Shown here piece by piece: positions 4,773 to 5,636 of a stretch of 5,636 nucleotides of DNA. Made by a program: the position numbers and the translations under genes. The stretch comes from Bacillota bacterium (lineage in GTDB: Bacteria; Bacillota; Clostridia; Oscillospirales; Ethanoligenentaceae): NCBI GenBank assembly GCA_023391535.1, contig JAEWAU010000085.1, positions 1-5,636 on the forward strand, given 5' to 3'. Each line of letters starts with the position of its first letter. Within the stretch, counting starts at the first letter, position 1. The notes under the pieces were generated by a model, which was not told where the DNA came from, did not search any database, and worked only from the letters and a program-made list of their open reading frames with translations.

Positions 4773-5594
4773 ATGGCTGGATTTTTAGGTTTTGGAAACT
4801 ACGATAAGCCGGGGAAGGGCGTCGGCAAGGACGAACCGCAGAAGCACGCTTTTTTTTACTTTTTTGAACTGTATTTCCGCAAGTTCTGGAAGATCATCGA
4901 GGCGAACCTCCTCTTTTTCGTTTTCTGCCTGCCTTTTCTGGTGCTGAGCTTTTTGTTGCTCATCGGGTTTGGCAAAAATCCGGGGGCTTCCTATCTCGCT
5001 TTTCTGCCGCTGATCGGGATTGCGGTCGTCGTTCCCGGCTTTACCTTTCTGATGCGCAACTTTGTTCGGGAAGAGTCCGTCTTCCTCTGGTCGGATTTTA
5101 TCGATACCATTCGTAAAAACTGGAAGCAGGCGCTTGCCGTAGGGGTGGTGGATTACGTCGCCTATTTTGTGCTGAGCGTGGCGATCCGTTTCTATTCGCA
5201 GCAGGTAAAAACCAACAGCCTTTCGATGATTCCGCTGATTTTATGCCTGATGGTAGCGATGCTGCTGATCTTCATGCAGTATTATCTGTTCCCGATGCTC
5301 ATCACCTTTACGCTGACGACACGGCAGCTTTTCAAAAACGCGCTGCTGTTTTCGGTTGCCGGGCTGCTGCGGAACCTGTTTCTCACCATTCTGATCGGTC
5401 TTCTGGCGCTGGCTAATTATATCGTTTGGCCGCTGCTGTTCCTGATTCCATTCCTTGGGCTTGGAACCGTCGGATTTTTGATTCTCTTTACGGTATGGCC
5501 CAAAATTGAGAACCTCATGATTCCCAAACCTGAGGAGGGCGAGCAGGAACAGGACGACGACGAGTCGATTTTCGAAGATAAAGGCCGGCAATAA
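4773..5594 (+). CDS. YesL family membrane protein (DUF624)
   Basis: Integral membrane protein of 273 residues and unknown biochemical function. The family is often found beside carbohydrate ABC transporter genes (as yesL in Bacillus). The N-terminus MAGFLGFGNYDKPGKGVGKDEPQKHAFF, then FELYFRKFWKIIEANLLF, is the hallmark DUF624 opening. Hydrophobic segments lie at about 44-66, 74-95, 119-140, 152-178 and 201-240 (the last long enough for two helices), and a strongly acidic tail occupies 254-269. The ATG is preceded by GAGG (4764-4767) with a short 5-nt gap, a modest ribosome binding site. Here it stands alone: no transporter or glycosidase gene is visible within the window, so no sugar link can be claimed. 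It probably has its own promoter. Runs of eight and six T (4850-4857, 4860-4865) near the 5' end stand out in an otherwise GC-rich gene. Confidence 0.9.
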   Translation: MAGFLGFGNYDKPGKGVGKDEPQKHAFFYFFELYFRKFWKIIEANLLFFVFCLPFLVLSFLLLIGFGKNPGASYLAFLPLIGIAVVVPGFTFLMRNFVREESVFLWSDFIDTIRKNWKQALAVGVVDYVAYFVLSVAIRFYSQQVKTNSLSMIPLILCLMVAMLLIFMQYYLFPMLITFTLTTRQLFKNALLFSVAGLLRNLFLTILIGLLALANYIVWPLLFLIPFLGLGTVGFLILFTVWPKIENLMIPKPEEGEQEQDDDESIFEDKGRQ

Positions 5595-5626
5595 GAGCAG
5601 GCCATAAAACAGAAAAGAAGCGGGCG

Positions 5627-5636
5627 ATGGGGAAGA
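5627..5636 (+). CDS. Possible start of a following gene, cut by the window end
   Basis: An ATG at 5627 begins Met-Gly-Lys 32 bases after the yesL-like stop, with a purine-rich stretch (AGAAAAGAAG, 5611-5620) upstream. Only three codons are visible, so neither the gene nor its frame is secure. The short gap would suit co-transcription with the yesL-like gene. Confidence 0.2.

Noticed and set aside
1..5636. tRNA, rRNA, CRISPR array, insertion sequence or dif site
   Set aside because: I looked for tRNA-like arms, regularly spaced repeats, transposase frames with terminal repeats and a dif-like 28-mer near xerD, and saw none.

Overview
The window most likely comes from a GC-rich, spore-forming member of the Clostridia, probably in or near the Oscillospiraceae/Ruminococcaceae. 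The evidence is a SCIFF peptide with its radical SAM maturase (a near-universal marker of Clostridia), a SpoIIM-like sporulation membrane protein next to a XerD-type recombinase, and consistent Gram-positive expression signals (AAGGAG-type ribosome binding sites, sigma-A-like promoters, T-tailed terminators). All confidently called genes lie on the plus strand.

Layout: (1) 1-251 is a flank without a confident gene, holding a possible promoter for the next gene. (2) 252-659 encodes a four-helix TIGR04086-family membrane protein. (3) 660-1019 is a 360-base gene-less stretch. It holds a long imperfect inverted repeat (686-739), an 11-bp direct repeat with overlapping hairpins (748-774), a very good promoter (824-852) and a leader of about 160 nt that can fold into several hairpins. 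(4) 1020-1160 is scfA, the 46-residue SCIFF precursor. A strong intrinsic terminator (1191-1222) separates it from scfB (1329-2741), the radical SAM/SPASM maturase, which ends at a second strong terminator (2791-2832). (5) A promoter at 2909-2937 drives a spoIIM-like gene (3036-3704) and then xerD (3773-4651). (6) An extended -10 promoter (4679-4687) and a GC-rich folded leader precede a YesL/DUF624 membrane protein (4773-5594). A possible next gene starts just before the window ends.

How the genes work together: scfA and scfB form a peptide plus modifying-enzyme pair. ScfB is expected to install a Cys-to-Thr thioether in SCIFF. The terminator between them should give much peptide precursor and little enzyme. 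The TIGR04086 membrane protein is a known neighbour of this pair in Clostridia. The spoIIM-xerD pair is a separate unit joining a sporulation membrane protein to the chromosome-dimer recombinase, a neighbourhood also seen near xerD in Bacillus. YesL appears independent.

The genes belong to known families, and I see no clear new multi-gene system. The parts most worth a second look are non-coding or detail-level: the scfA upstream region and leader, and the recombinase's missing GKG lysine motif. All functional calls come from reading motifs and remembered families; no database search was possible.
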